DNA from: Tolypothrix sp. PCC 7910
GTDB taxonomy: Bacteria; Cyanobacteriota; Cyanobacteriia; Cyanobacteriales; Nostocaceae
Direction of reading: 5' to 3'
DNA: 64,000 nucleotides
Assembly (NCBI RefSeq): GCF_011769525.1
Contig: NZ_CP050440.1
Location: 1 to 64,000 of the forward strand
The position numbers and the translations under genes were made by a program. Below are positions 1 through 8,268 of the stretch, one piece after another. The notes under the pieces were generated by a model, which worked only from the letters and a program-made list of their open reading frames with translations, had not been told where the DNA came from and searched no databases. Numbering within the stretch: position 1 is the stretch's first letter; the number at the start of each line of letters is the position of its first letter.

Positions 1-69
1 TTCTGTCAGTATTGCAACATCAGCAGGATTATCTTCTACAAGTAGAACTGCAAGTATCTCACTTTCCAT
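1..69 (-). CDS. Response-regulator receiver domain protein, N-terminus only (runs off left edge)
   Basis: The ATG is at 67-69 on the minus strand, and 23 codons are visible before the window edge. The peptide ends a first beta strand in LLVEDNPAD, the acidic pocket typical of CheY-like receiver domains. It is the third gene in line after the PAS histidine kinase and the Rcp1-like regulator, but a 175-bp AT-rich gap separates it from the latter, so it may have its own promoter. Whether it is a stand-alone receiver or a hybrid kinase cannot be seen. The receiver call is good; everything downstream is unknown. Confidence 0.75.
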   Translation of the reverse strand, partial: MESEILAVLLVEDNPADVAILTE

Positions 70-244
70 ACATCATCTCACCCAGCCCAGCACAATTTTT
101 TTTAAAGCCATAAGATAACAACTATTTTTTTAATTAAATTATTATTTACGAAACTTAAAACTTAATTATTTTTGAATTTTAAGCATGAGATTAAAATAAT
201 CTTTGAATCTCAAATTGGCAATATTAAATCTAAAATTTGCACAG

Positions 245-700
245 TTAAATATCCTGATGGGGAGGCAATTCAACTAGTGCTAACCAAAAATGCTCGATTG
301 ATCTAACTACTTCTACAAATTGTTCGAGATCAACTGGTTTGACAAGGTAGCAATTAACATGAAGCTGATAACTCTTGAGAATATCAGCTTCCGCAGAGGA
401 AGTGGTCAAAATCACGACGGGAATAGTTTTAAGATTTTCATCTGCTTTAATTTCTGCTAGTAGTTCTCTACCATTTTTCTTGGGTAAGTTTAAATCTAGC
501 AGGATTAAATCAGGACGAGTCACATCTACATATTTTCCTCGCTTATATAAATAATCGGTTGCCTCGGCTCCATCCCGGACAATACTTAATTTATTGAGAA
601 ATTTACTTTCGCAGAGAGTTTCTGCTATTAAGACGGCATCACTTTTTGAGTCTTCAACTAGTAAGATTTGGAGTACTTTTAATCGGTGTTCAGGTGGCAT
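245..700 (-). CDS. Rcp1-like single-domain response regulator
   Basis: This 151-residue protein is a single CheY-like receiver domain. The acidic pair lies in LLVEDSKSD (E16, D17), the phospho-acceptor is D69 in LILLDLNLP, T99/T100 is the switch Thr region and K121 in LVKPV is the conserved lysine. Length and spacing match the Rcp1 type of regulators that partner cyanobacterial phytochromes and multi-PAS kinases; there is no output domain. The ATG at 700 lies 8 bp after the stop of the large PAS histidine kinase, so the two are almost certainly cotranscribed and form a phosphorelay pair (inference from gene order). The target of phosphotransfer is not evident. Confidence 0.9.
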   Translation of the reverse strand: MPPEHRLKVLQILLVEDSKSDAVLIAETLCESKFLNKLSIVRDGAEATDYLYKRGKYVDVTRPDLILLDLNLPKKNGRELLAEIKADENLKTIPVVILTTSSAEADILKSYQLHVNCYLVKPVDLEQFVEVVRSIEHFWLALVELPPHQDI

Positions 701-708
701 ATTAAGTT

Positions 709-3700
709 CTAATTCCCAATGGGAAGTGTAAAGTAAAAAGTAGCTCCTTGTCCAAGTTGTGAATCAACCCAAATTCTGCCACCATGCCGTTCGACAATCT
801 TTTTACAGATGGCTAATCCTAAGCCTGTACCAGAGTACTCATCACTGGCATGAAGCCGTTGAAAAATTCCGAATATCCTTTCGGCGTACTGTGGTTCAAT
901 GCCAATTCCATTATCTTGAACCATGAAAATCCACTCTTCTTGAAAGGTAGCACAAAGGGGGTTACAGTTCTCAGGGAAGTGTGGATCAGTCAATGTTAAT
1001 GTATTTTTTTGAGCAGAAATATATACCTTTGGAGGTAACTCACTACGGTATTTTAGGGAATTGCTGATTAAGTTAAGTAAAAGATTTGACATTTGGCTGG
1101 GATCGGCAAGCACAGTTGGTAAAGGTTCTGCGGTAATTAATGCTTGAGTTTCAGTGATGCTAATTTGCAAATCTTTTTTTACCTGTTCAAGCAAGGCATT
1201 ATAATCAACTGATTGTAGCTTCAGTTCATAGCGACCGGCTCTAGAGTAGGCTAATAAATCTCTCACGAGTTGCTGCATCCGGATTGCGCCATCCACAATA
1301 AACTCGATATACATATCTGCTTTCGCATCGAGTTGACCTTGATAACGCTTTGCTAGCATTTGTGTAAAACTGGTTACAGCCCTAAGTGGCTCTTGTAAAT
1401 CGTGAGAGGCGACATAGGCGAATTGTTCTAGTTCCTGATTAGAGCGTTGTAACTCTTCTGCTAGTTTGCGGGATGATTCCTCTGCTGCTCTTAATCCAGT
1501 GACATCACGAGTAATTGTCAGCACAGACTCTACCTTACCATTCGCTGCTAATTCTGGAACTACGTAAGTTTGGTAAGCTTTCCACTCATCCTGCTGGGTG
1601 GCTCGAAATTCGGCTATCCGCATTTGTCCTGTGGTAAAGACACTTTCTAAGGAAGCTGTCCAAAAATCAGTCATTTCTTGGGGATAACCTAAATCTGCTG
1701 GCGTTTTGCCCAAATAGGTTTCTATAGGAATTCCCGACTGTTGTGTAATGGCTGGGTTGACATAAACATAACGATATTGGCGATCGTGTCGGCTAATGAC
1801 ATCGGGTGTATTTTCTACCAATGTCCTAAATTCTCGTTCTCGCTTTTGGAGAATCTCATTAGTTTCACGCAGTTCTTGTGTGCGTTGTTGAACTTGCAGT
1901 TCTAATTCATCTTTTGCAGTTCTGAGTGTTTGCTCTGCTTGCTTTTGCAGAGTAATGTTCTGTGACATGGATAAACCCGCAAATATTTCTCCCTGCTCGT
2001 TGAATAGGGGAAGTGTATAGATTTGATAGATGCGATCGCCAAAACATAGTTCAAAAATTGTGGTTTCTCCTGCCAATGCAGCTCGATAGGGTGGTTCTAA
2101 AACAGTACTAATTTCTGGAGGTACGGTTTCCCAAAGAGTATGTCCCTCAAGTTGTTCCTTTGTCATCCCAACTTTTGCTATTTCTGTACCATCAGATAAC
2201 AGATAGCGTAAATCACGATCAAAAATGTTAACTCCACCATTGGGGAAGTTGTGAGCTAGGGTGCGATACAAATATTCACTTTTACGCAGTGCTTCTTTGG
2301 CTTGTTTTTGTGGTGTAACATCATTCCCAAAAATGATAATGCCACCAATTTCACCTGTAGCAGTATGCCAAGGATGAATTTCCCAGCTGATCCACTGCTG
2401 GGTGCCATCTACGCGAATAAACAAATCTTCATCGCGTTGTTCACTAGCTCCAGCTAGACAGCGTTGATGGATTTGTCGCCATTTCTCGGGAATTTCGGGA
2501 AAAATTTCGTAGTGCGATCGCCCAATTAATGATTCAATTGCATCGAGATGATACTCATCCACCCATCGTTGACTAGCAATGATGTAGCGCATATCTTTGT
2601 CCAACATGGCAATCCCAGCCGGTGCATACTGGGCAAATAAGCGTAAAGTCGCTTCGCTTTCTTGTAAACTCTGTTGTGCTCGTTTGCGTTCGGTAATTTC
2701 CTCACACACGATATTGATACCAATAGTGCGTTCGCCATCTTTCAATGGCAAAAAGCTTTCTAACCAAGTCCGTTGCACACCGGGTTGAGCTGGAGTTTCC
2801 CCCGTTATTTCTATATTGAGTACAGGTTTACCTGTTGCGAAAATGGAGCGTAACATTTGTCCTGCGGCATCTGCTATGTTAGGTAGCAACTCTTGTACTG
2901 TCCGACCAATATGTGCATCAATTGGAAAACCGTTCATTTGGGCTAGGCGCTCGTTAATACGCACAAAGCGCAAATCTGGATCTAAAACGCTTAAGCCAAT
3001 GGGGGCTGATTGGTAGATAGTTTCAATTTCTGCTAATTGACGTTGTAGCTGAATTTGATTTTCCCTTAAGGCTGCTTCTGTGCGTTTGCGTTCGGTAATA
3101 TCTCGACAAACACAGAATCGCAGAATATCTCCTTCCCACTCCACAACGTTAAAGCTAATTTCCACATCGTATATTGAGCCATCTTTGCGGCGATGCTGAG
3201 TTTCTAAAATACCACTGTTGGAATTAATGCAGTCTTGCATGATTTGCTGTAGCTCTGCATGGGTGTACTGAGCATCCCAATCAAAAATACTTAGCTGGGC
3301 AATTTCTGGGGGAGTGTAACCCAACATTTGAGCAAATCGGGGATTGGCATCTAATACTTTACCTTCTTGGTCTAAAATGACGATGCCATCAAAGGAGGTT
3401 TTAAACAGGGTTTGAATCCGCAGCGATTCTTTTGCTAACCTTTGTTCAGCCTGTTTGCGCTCCGAAATATCTTCAAAAGCGCTGACAGTGGCAATAATTT
3501 GCCCATCTCGATCCATAATTGGCGCAGCACTCACAGACAACAGGGTGAATGTGCCATCACCACGGCAGTATTGCATTTCCTCAGCTTTAATGACTTCACC
3601 AGAAAGCAGAGAACGAGCTATAGGGTATTCTTGAGGTTGATAAGGTTGCCCATCTTCGTGAATTGCACCATATTTAATGTACTCCTGGTAAGTCTGGGCT

Positions 3701-4734
3701 GGTAATAAAGGATGCTGCAACACCCTAATGGCTTCTTGATTGTGAAACAGAAGTTTTCCTGAAGGAGCCTCTGCGATCGCTACACCCACAGGCATTTGTT
3801 GCAGGACTTGTTCTAAGCGGCTACGTTCCGCTTCTAACTGTTGTAGTAGTTGATTGCGTTCAGCTTCGGCTTTTTTGCGCTCAGTAATATCCCTCGCTGC
3901 CGAAATCCTCACACTCTGCCCTTGATACCAGCTTTGTTTACCTACTACCTCTAATTGAATGAAGGTGCCATCTTTTTTGATTCCAGTAATTTCATAAGGC
4001 AGTTGATATTGGTTATGAGTATAACGCAACACCGTTTGCACAGATTCCGGTGTAAGAAAATCAACTGCAGATTTACCGATCACTTCCTCTAAGGTATAAC
4101 CAAACATTCTGGCAAACCCAGAATTAGCTTCAATAATCTTCCCTTGCTCTTGAATCACAATACCTTCAAACATGGCATCCACCAAAGCAGAGAATCGCAT
4201 TTGGCTTTCTTGAGATGCTTGTTCTGCTTTTTGCCGTTCCGCAATTTCTCGGTGCAGGGATTCATTAACGGCGGCTAACTCCTGAGTTCTAGCTGTAATT
4301 CTGGCTTCTAATTCCTCACTGAGTTGGCGTAATGCTGCTTCTGCTTGCTGGCGTTCTGTAATATCTCTGGTGGTGGTGATGACTGCCTCAATTTCTCCGT
4401 CATTTCCTTCAATGGGAGAAATCACATATTCATAGTACCTAACTCCATTAATAGTAGGGAAACTCGTTTCACCTCGAATCGGGCTTCCAGTCTGCAATAC
4501 AGATTGGCGTTGCAGATCATAAACTTCCATGATTTCCGCGGGAAATCCTAACTCTTGCCAAGTTTTACCCAGCAATTGCGCCTGTTCTAAACCCAAAGCT
4601 ACTAACCCAGCAGGGCTAGCATAAACATAGCGTAAGTTGCGATCGCTAATGTAGATATGATCGGTAGAGGCTGCCAAAACCCGATCTATCAGTCCGATCT
4701 GCTCTGAGAACATAGAATTTTCTTGGCTTCCCAT
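709..4734 (-). CDS. Multi-PAS sensor histidine kinase
   Basis: A soluble hybrid-free sensor kinase. By eye there are eight PAS/PAC modules of about 115-125 residues, each closed by a PAC tail such as RDITERKKAEAE or SEDISERKQAE-type sequence, with coiled-coil linkers after the first and seventh. They are followed by a HisKA domain (YVASHDLQEP, phospho-His about 230 residues from the C-terminus) and a HATPase_c domain with the N box (NLISNSLKY), G1 (DNGIGI) and G2 (GTGLGL). There is no membrane segment, so it probably senses a cytoplasmic signal or ligand; no cofactor-binding residue is obvious. An open frame extends upstream to a TTG at 4815. I chose the ATG at 4734 because GAGG sits 8 nt before it, while the TTG has no ribosome-binding site. 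It is followed 8 bp later by a Rcp1-like regulator, its likely partner. Ligand unknown. Confidence 0.9.
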   Translation of the reverse strand: MGSQENSMFSEQIGLIDRVLAASTDHIYISDRNLRYVYASPAGLVALGLEQAQLLGKTWQELGFPAEIMEVYDLQRQSVLQTGSPIRGETSFPTINGVRYYEYVISPIEGNDGEIEAVITTTRDITERQQAEAALRQLSEELEARITARTQELAAVNESLHREIAERQKAEQASQESQMRFSALVDAMFEGIVIQEQGKIIEANSGFARMFGYTLEEVIGKSAVDFLTPESVQTVLRYTHNQYQLPYEITGIKKDGTFIQLEVVGKQSWYQGQSVRISAARDITERKKAEAERNQLLQQLEAERSRLEQVLQQMPVGVAIAEAPSGKLLFHNQEAIRVLQHPLLPAQTYQEYIKYGAIHEDGQPYQPQEYPIARSLLSGEVIKAEEMQYCRGDGTFTLLSVSAAPIMDRDGQIIATVSAFEDISERKQAEQRLAKESLRIQTLFKTSFDGIVILDQEGKVLDANPRFAQMLGYTPPEIAQLSIFDWDAQYTHAELQQIMQDCINSNSGILETQHRRKDGSIYDVEISFNVVEWEGDILRFCVCRDITERKRTEAALRENQIQLQRQLAEIETIYQSAPIGLSVLDPDLRFVRINERLAQMNGFPIDAHIGRTVQELLPNIADAAGQMLRSIFATGKPVLNIEITGETPAQPGVQRTWLESFLPLKDGERTIGINIVCEEITERKRAQQSLQESEATLRLFAQYAPAGIAMLDKDMRYIIASQRWVDEYHLDAIESLIGRSHYEIFPEIPEKWRQIHQRCLAGASEQRDEDLFIRVDGTQQWISWEIHPWHTATGEIGGIIIFGNDVTPQKQAKEALRKSEYLYRTLAHNFPNGGVNIFDRDLRYLLSDGTEIAKVGMTKEQLEGHTLWETVPPEISTVLEPPYRAALAGETTIFELCFGDRIYQIYTLPLFNEQGEIFAGLSMSQNITLQKQAEQTLRTAKDELELQVQQRTQELRETNEILQKREREFRTLVENTPDVISRHDRQYRYVYVNPAITQQSGIPIETYLGKTPADLGYPQEMTDFWTASLESVFTTGQMRIAEFRATQQDEWKAYQTYVVPELAANGKVESVLTITRDVTGLRAAEESSRKLAEELQRSNQELEQFAYVASHDLQEPLRAVTSFTQMLAKRYQGQLDAKADMYIEFIVDGAIRMQQLVRDLLAYSRAGRYELKLQSVDYNALLEQVKKDLQISITETQALITAEPLPTVLADPSQMSNLLLNLISNSLKYRSELPPKVYISAQKNTLTLTDPHFPENCNPLCATFQEEWIFMVQDNGIGIEPQYAERIFGIFQRLHASDEYSGTGLGLAICKKIVERHGGRIWVDSQLGQGATFYFTLPIGN

Positions 4735-4887
4735 TACAGTATCCTCAAAAGTGTCGCTAGTCAGCTCATACACATCTTGATTGCATATTTTTTTGTTGGG
4801 GTTGTCAAGAGTCAACAGTCGAATGTCAAAGACTAGAGCGCCAGTCTAGTAGTGGGGAAGCCAAAAGTTGGAGAGACGTGATTAATG

Positions 4888-4909
4888 GAGACGCGATTAA
4901 TCGCGTCTC
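4888..4909. repeat. Palindromic GACGCGAT repeat
   Basis: A perfect palindrome, GAGACGCGAT-TA-ATCGCGTCTC, lies here. Related copies occur at about 26681-26708 (inside a coding end), 31627-31650, 33454-33473, 56274-56312 and 57805-57870. This is a dispersed palindromic repeat family; no function is seen. Confidence 0.7.
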
Positions 4910-4914
4910 TACTC

Positions 4915-5171
4915 ATACCAATTCAAATAATGTTTGCGACACATCAATTATCGCAAGGCTTACCTATCCGCCTTGGAATGAATTCCAAGGGACAAAGGCA
5001 AAGTTTACTTTAGTAAACTGGGGATAAGTGATAATTTTTAGTCATCTTAAGATGACTTTTGTTATGAGACTCAGAATTCATTCTGAGGCGGGCTATGAGT
5101 TTCGCGTTAAGTTAACACCAATGGGCAATGCTGCCCCTACAATCTGTCGCATTCTTTTTTTAAATTGGTAT
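4915..5171. repeat. MITE-like repeat (ATACCAATT ends), copy a, interrupted by a four-hairpin element
   Basis: The left end ATACCAATTCAAAT continues into TGTTTGCGACACATCAAT. The right end is GCATTC followed by a T-run and AAATTGGTAT, the inverted copy of the left end. The family is normally about 100 bp (compare 25233-25332). Here it is 257 bp because a four-hairpin element sits in its middle. The structure implies a nested insertion. Confidence 0.7.
4966..5093. repeat. Four-hairpin repeat element, copy A
   Basis: Four perfect short inverted repeats lie in tandem: 4971-4990, 5002-5019, 5040-5057 and 5070-5087. All fold with a TNNA tetraloop, and CCG/GCGGG at 4968 and 5088 forms a closing stem. 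The spacers are 11, 20 and 12 nt. Compared with copies at 33.3 and 45.1 kb, stems 1 and 2 differ by compensated base-pair changes and stem 4 is replaced by another perfect stem. GCGTTAAGTTAACAC to its right resembles the terminal repeat of copy C. Confidence 0.8.
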
Positions 5172-5284
5172 CAAAATTCAAGATTGCAGAGGCGAAAAAT
5201 TTCTATCTCTTAATAAATCAACCAATTTGCCAAAATGCTTGAGTATAATTGCATACTATGTTTTGGCGTTGGGAGAACCCGCTC

Positions 5285-6589
5285 ATGGATAAATCAATTG
5301 TGCAGTTGGTTGACGAATTACCAAGTGATAACATCAGTATCAAGGTTTTGAACGCTCTCAATTATGTTGCCCCTGGACAGTGGAACAACCTGGTAGGTTT
5401 TGACAATAGTGTCCGTGCAATTACGGGGGAAACTGACCCTGCAGTTATTCAAAGAATCCGCGATCGCGCTGTTTCTCTCTATCACGATCCGCAAAATGGC
5501 TATCAGATGGCGGTGAAATTATATCAAACCATCGATAAAGCCGACACAGCTATGGCGACAGCAGCTTTAGCCAATAAAGTTGGGGAAAAAATCGGTTTTC
5601 TATCTTTTTTAAGTAACATTACTCCCAAAGCAGACGTAACTCAAACTATAGATTTAGTTTTAAAAATTGCGATTGAAATTATCGCCTTCTCTAAAATAAA
5701 TGGTATTCCTAGCCCTAATCCCCAAGCATTTGCTCAATCTTTAGCTGAAAACTATCAAGATGCTTCCTTGATGCGGATGATAGCTTTAGTCTGTATAGAT
5801 GGAATGCTACCTTTAGGGCCTGATTTCCTCGCCAAAATTCACAGCATTATTACTGGCACAGATGCCAACGTAGTCGCACAAAATCCTGTATTCTTAGCAG
5901 TTAATACCGCTTTACCGGGGAATAATCCCTCCGAGAAATTTGGTTTTATTACTCAAGCTTTCAACTCCGTACAAGGCTGGATGAATGGCTTAGTAGCTAA
6001 GACAGGTTTAACACCCCAATCGATTACTAGCCATTTAGGTAATTTTATTCAGATTGCTGATGATAACTTAGATTTTGTCGCCGCATTCTTGGATCAAACT
6101 ACCAATTATTTTGAGCATACAGGGATTCAATCAGTTGCTCGCGCCATCATTTTGCGATCGCACTCTTTAGTAAAAGCCGAAACCCCCGCACCAGCACTAC
6201 AGCCAAGCACAGCACCCTCATCGGCGGCTAATTCAAGTAATAACCAGTATGGAGTCAGTAAAACCGTGGAAGTTTGGGACGGAGAGGAAGAAGATTGGTA
6301 TCAAGCCACAATTGAGAAAGTCGAAAATGACCAATTCTTTGTCAATTACATTGGTTATGGTTCATCCTACAACGAATGGGTAGGCGAAGATGAAATTCGC
6401 ATTCGTGAACATGGCTCATCCGATAGCAACGGATTTGCAGTCAATCAAAAAATCAAAGTTTGGGACGAAGACAACGAAGATTGGTATTCTGCCAGTATTC
6501 AGAAAATTCAAGGGCAACAATACTATGTGCATTACCTAGATTACGATTCTTCCTATGATGAGTGGGTGGATTTGGAAGAGATTAGATAA
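5285..6589 (+). CDS. Hypothetical protein with two C-terminal Tudor-knot/chromo-like domains
   Basis: About 434 residues. The N-terminal ~300 residues are unrecognised and have no membrane segment. A low-complexity Ala/Pro/Ser linker follows, then two consecutive ~45-residue modules with the pattern V-W-D-x-E-x-E-D-W-Y-x-A-x-I-x-K-x-...-Y-x-V-x-Y-...-S-Y-(N/D)-E-W-V. This pattern is typical of the Tudor-knot/chromo-barrel group, which in eukaryotes binds methylated histones or nucleic acid. In a bacterium the ligand is unknown. The frame is open from a TTG at 5249, but the ATG at 5285 is preceded by GGGAG 9 nt upstream and is preferred. The stop codon TAA is the first base triplet of a TAATGCG heptamer repeat. 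It appears monocistronic with a strong terminator after it. Confidence 0.75.
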   Translation: MDKSIVQLVDELPSDNISIKVLNALNYVAPGQWNNLVGFDNSVRAITGETDPAVIQRIRDRAVSLYHDPQNGYQMAVKLYQTIDKADTAMATAALANKVGEKIGFLSFLSNITPKADVTQTIDLVLKIAIEIIAFSKINGIPSPNPQAFAQSLAENYQDASLMRMIALVCIDGMLPLGPDFLAKIHSIITGTDANVVAQNPVFLAVNTALPGNNPSEKFGFITQAFNSVQGWMNGLVAKTGLTPQSITSHLGNFIQIADDNLDFVAAFLDQTTNYFEHTGIQSVARAIILRSHSLVKAETPAPALQPSTAPSSAANSSNNQYGVSKTVEVWDGEEEDWYQATIEKVENDQFFVNYIGYGSSYNEWVGEDEIRIREHGSSDSNGFAVNQKIKVWDEDNEDWYSASIQKIQGQQYYVHYLDYDSSYDEWVDLEEIR

Positions 6590-6617
6590 TGCGTAATGCG
6601 TAATTAAAAACTTGCTC

Positions 6618-6655
6618 AGATACCCGACTTTTTGAAAAAGTCGGGTATCTTTTTA
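6618..6655 (+). terminator. Rho-independent terminator
   Basis: A long perfect hairpin, AGATACCCGACTTTTT paired with AAAAAGTCGGGTATCT, is followed by TTTTTA. It lies 29 bp after the stop of the Tudor-knot protein gene. Confidence 0.85.
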
Positions 6656-6689
6656 TTTAAGTTCACATCAATGGTTAAGCTCATTAGCG

Positions 6690-6835
6690 ATTGATTTGTC
6701 AGTTATATAAAAAAGCTCTTTCAATTGGGGGATTCTCCCCCAAACCCCCGATTGGGTGACGGTTGCGTCCCCCAAACCCCCTCCAAAATTATTGTTCTGT
6801 TTTTTATTGAGTAACTAGTTTTTTGGTTTTGTTAT
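6690..6835. repeat. Dispersed G/C-tract repeat, copy 1
   Basis: Contains GGGGGATTCTCCCCC, then CCCGATTGGGTGACGG and TTGCGTCCCCC, then CCTCCAAAATTATTG. A near-identical ~145-bp copy lies at 15905-16050. It can form nested hairpins, and no reading frame is conserved between the copies. Confidence 0.75.
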
Positions 6836-6840
6836 AGGGT

Positions 6841-6925
6841 TTATATTTGATTTTTAAAGTTCGTGTAGGATGCGTTAGCGATAGCGTAACGCATCAGTGC
6901 CAAAGCTTTTCGTGCATTACGGCTT
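6841..6925. repeat. GGATGCGTTAGCGATAGCG palindromic repeat, copy 1
   Basis: The imperfect palindrome GATGCGTTAGCG / CGTAACGCATC is followed by CGTGCATTACGGCT. It matches about 80 bp at 52532-52612 and, inverted, 40722-40757; a partial copy is near 51870-51905. Non-coding. Confidence 0.7.
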
Positions 6926-6991
6926 ACTGATATTTTTTCGGAAATCAAATCGGATTCCTATATCAATCGCATGAATTACACAGTTAACCAA

Positions 6992-7414
6992 TTAAGGTAA
7001 AACAACAGAGTTGTGCTTACCATTGTTGTTTGCACCTTTCAAAGCTGTAACTGTACCCTCTGATGAAGGTTCAGATTTCTTAGAACGGCGTGATGAACTC
7101 TTGCGTACCTTACCTCCTGCCTGAGTATATTGCACGCTATCTTTGCCATAATTAGTAGCCACACTCATTAACATCTTTTCGGAATAGCTACTTAATTCTT
7201 CTTCACTTTGAGCGATACGATCTGCCATTTCATCTAAAGTAGAGAGTAAATTATTGTAATTAGATAGCTCAGTTTGCAAACTTTGAATACGGCTGTCGTA
7301 TTCTGTTAAATTCAATCCATTACCAAAGTCTAGCGTCTGATTAATCCAGCGCATTCCAGCAATTCGCCGTAAAGCTTTTTCGAGAGTAGGTGAACCGCGT
7401 TTTTGTCTGGCCAT
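6992..7414 (-). CDS. Conserved-type hypothetical protein, basic N-terminus and coiled coil
   Basis: A soluble protein of 140 residues. It starts MARQKRGSPTLEKALRR, has a predicted coiled-coil region around residues 45-85 rich in Leu/Glu/Ser, and a Lys/Arg/Ser-rich tail (SSSRRSKKSEPSS). The charged ends suggest nucleic-acid or protein binding, but I do not recognise the family. The ATG at 7414 is preferred over a GTG at 7423 because AGGAG lies 8 nt before the ATG and would overlap the GTG context. It is a single gene with 21-bp repeats and an LRR remnant divergently upstream. Confidence 0.7.
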   Translation of the reverse strand: MARQKRGSPTLEKALRRIAGMRWINQTLDFGNGLNLTEYDSRIQSLQTELSNYNNLLSTLDEMADRIAQSEEELSSYSEKMLMSVATNYGKDSVQYTQAGGKVRKSSSRRSKKSEPSSEGTVTALKGANNNGKHNSVVLP

Positions 7415-7564
7415 AATATGCACTCCTGAAGAGAATCAAAGGATTACTGCGTATAATCTAGCCAATACAACAATAAATTTATATGAGAAATAATTCGGAA
7501 AATTAATTGCAAATAAACAAGAATTTGATTATTTTTACTTGTTTATACTGAAATTTTTCAAAGA

Positions 7565-7712
7565 AGCGTCTTCAACATCGAGTTGATCGCCTTCAACATC
7601 GAGTTGATCGCCTTCAACATCGAGTTGAGCGTCTTCAACATCGAGTTGATCGCCTTCAATATCGAGTTGAGCGTCTTCAACATCGTGTTGAGCGTCTTCA
7701 ACATCGTGTTGA
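7565..7712. repeat. 21-bp tandem repeat array
   Basis: Seven tandem copies of a 21-bp unit with consensus TTCAACATCGAGTTGATCGCC; variants carry GAGCGTC or ATCGTG. In one plus-strand frame it reads as heptads F-N-I-E-L-(I/S)-(A/V) and stops just after the array. No start codon or ribosome-binding site is seen. The core AT(C/T)GAGTTGA is shared with the larger array at 47.6-48.05 kb. Confidence 0.85.
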
Positions 7713-7734
7713 GGGATTAAATTATGATTTTCCC

Positions 7735-7959
7735 TTGCTTAACTCGACCTATGACGAAGGCGATGTCTACAAAGGGCTACGCCTACGTACTCTTTCGAGT
7801 TTGCCCTTGGAAATCGGACAACTGGTCAACTTGCAAACCCTCAACCTCAGCAATAATCAACTCAGCAGTCTGCCTGGGGAAATTGGACAACTGGTCAACT
7901 TATCAGAAGATCCAGGTGATGTGAATGAAATCCTCAATTTCTATTTTCGGTCAAAGTAA
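7735..7959 (+). pseudogene. Leucine-rich-repeat protein remnant
   Basis: The open frame encodes roughly two LRR units of the type [23 protein letters not shown], followed by a short non-repeat tail. There is no ATG, only a TTG at 7735, no ribosome-binding site, and the flanks are repeats. LRR proteins of this class normally carry many 23-residue units. I read it as the leftover of a longer LRR gene, probably eroded by repeat activity on both sides. Expression is unlikely. Confidence 0.6.
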
Positions 7960-7962
7960 GTA

Positions 7963-8064
7963 ATACCAATTTGCCAAAATAATGCCACAAATGGGTAGGG
8001 GCAAGGCACTGCCTTGCCCTCTAGAATATATTGATGTGTCGCCAACATGATTTAAATTGGAATA
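7963..8064. repeat. MITE-like repeat (ATACCAATT ends), copy b
   Basis: Inverted relative to the copy at 25233-25332. It runs from ATACCAATTTG through GGGGCAAGGCACTGCCTTGCCC, an internal palindrome, and ATATTGATGTGTCGC to AAATTGGAAT. A second hairpin, GGGGCACTGCTGTGCCCC, follows at about 8128-8146. No gene lies in 7960-8268. Confidence 0.65.
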
Positions 8065-8268
8065 ACAACGAAGCGGGAAATAAAAAATATACAGCAGATT
8101 GCAAGCTGGTGAAGTACAGATAACGATAGGGGCACTGCTGTGCCCCCACCCACATACCGCATTTACCTGAAATACGCTATACAATCAAAGTCCCCCTTAT
8201 CCGCATTGTTGCAAAAAACCTACACCTGTCAGAAAGGGGAATGGAGACAAATACCTAACACCCAATAA

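Noticed and set aside
4735-4815. Extended N-terminus of the PAS kinase from TTG at 4815
   Set aside because: No ribosome-binding site there, while the ATG at 4734 has GAGG at the right distance.
7724-7924. Open frame overlapping the LRR remnant in another frame
   Set aside because: The LRR pattern is only in the 7735 frame; this one has unrelated composition.
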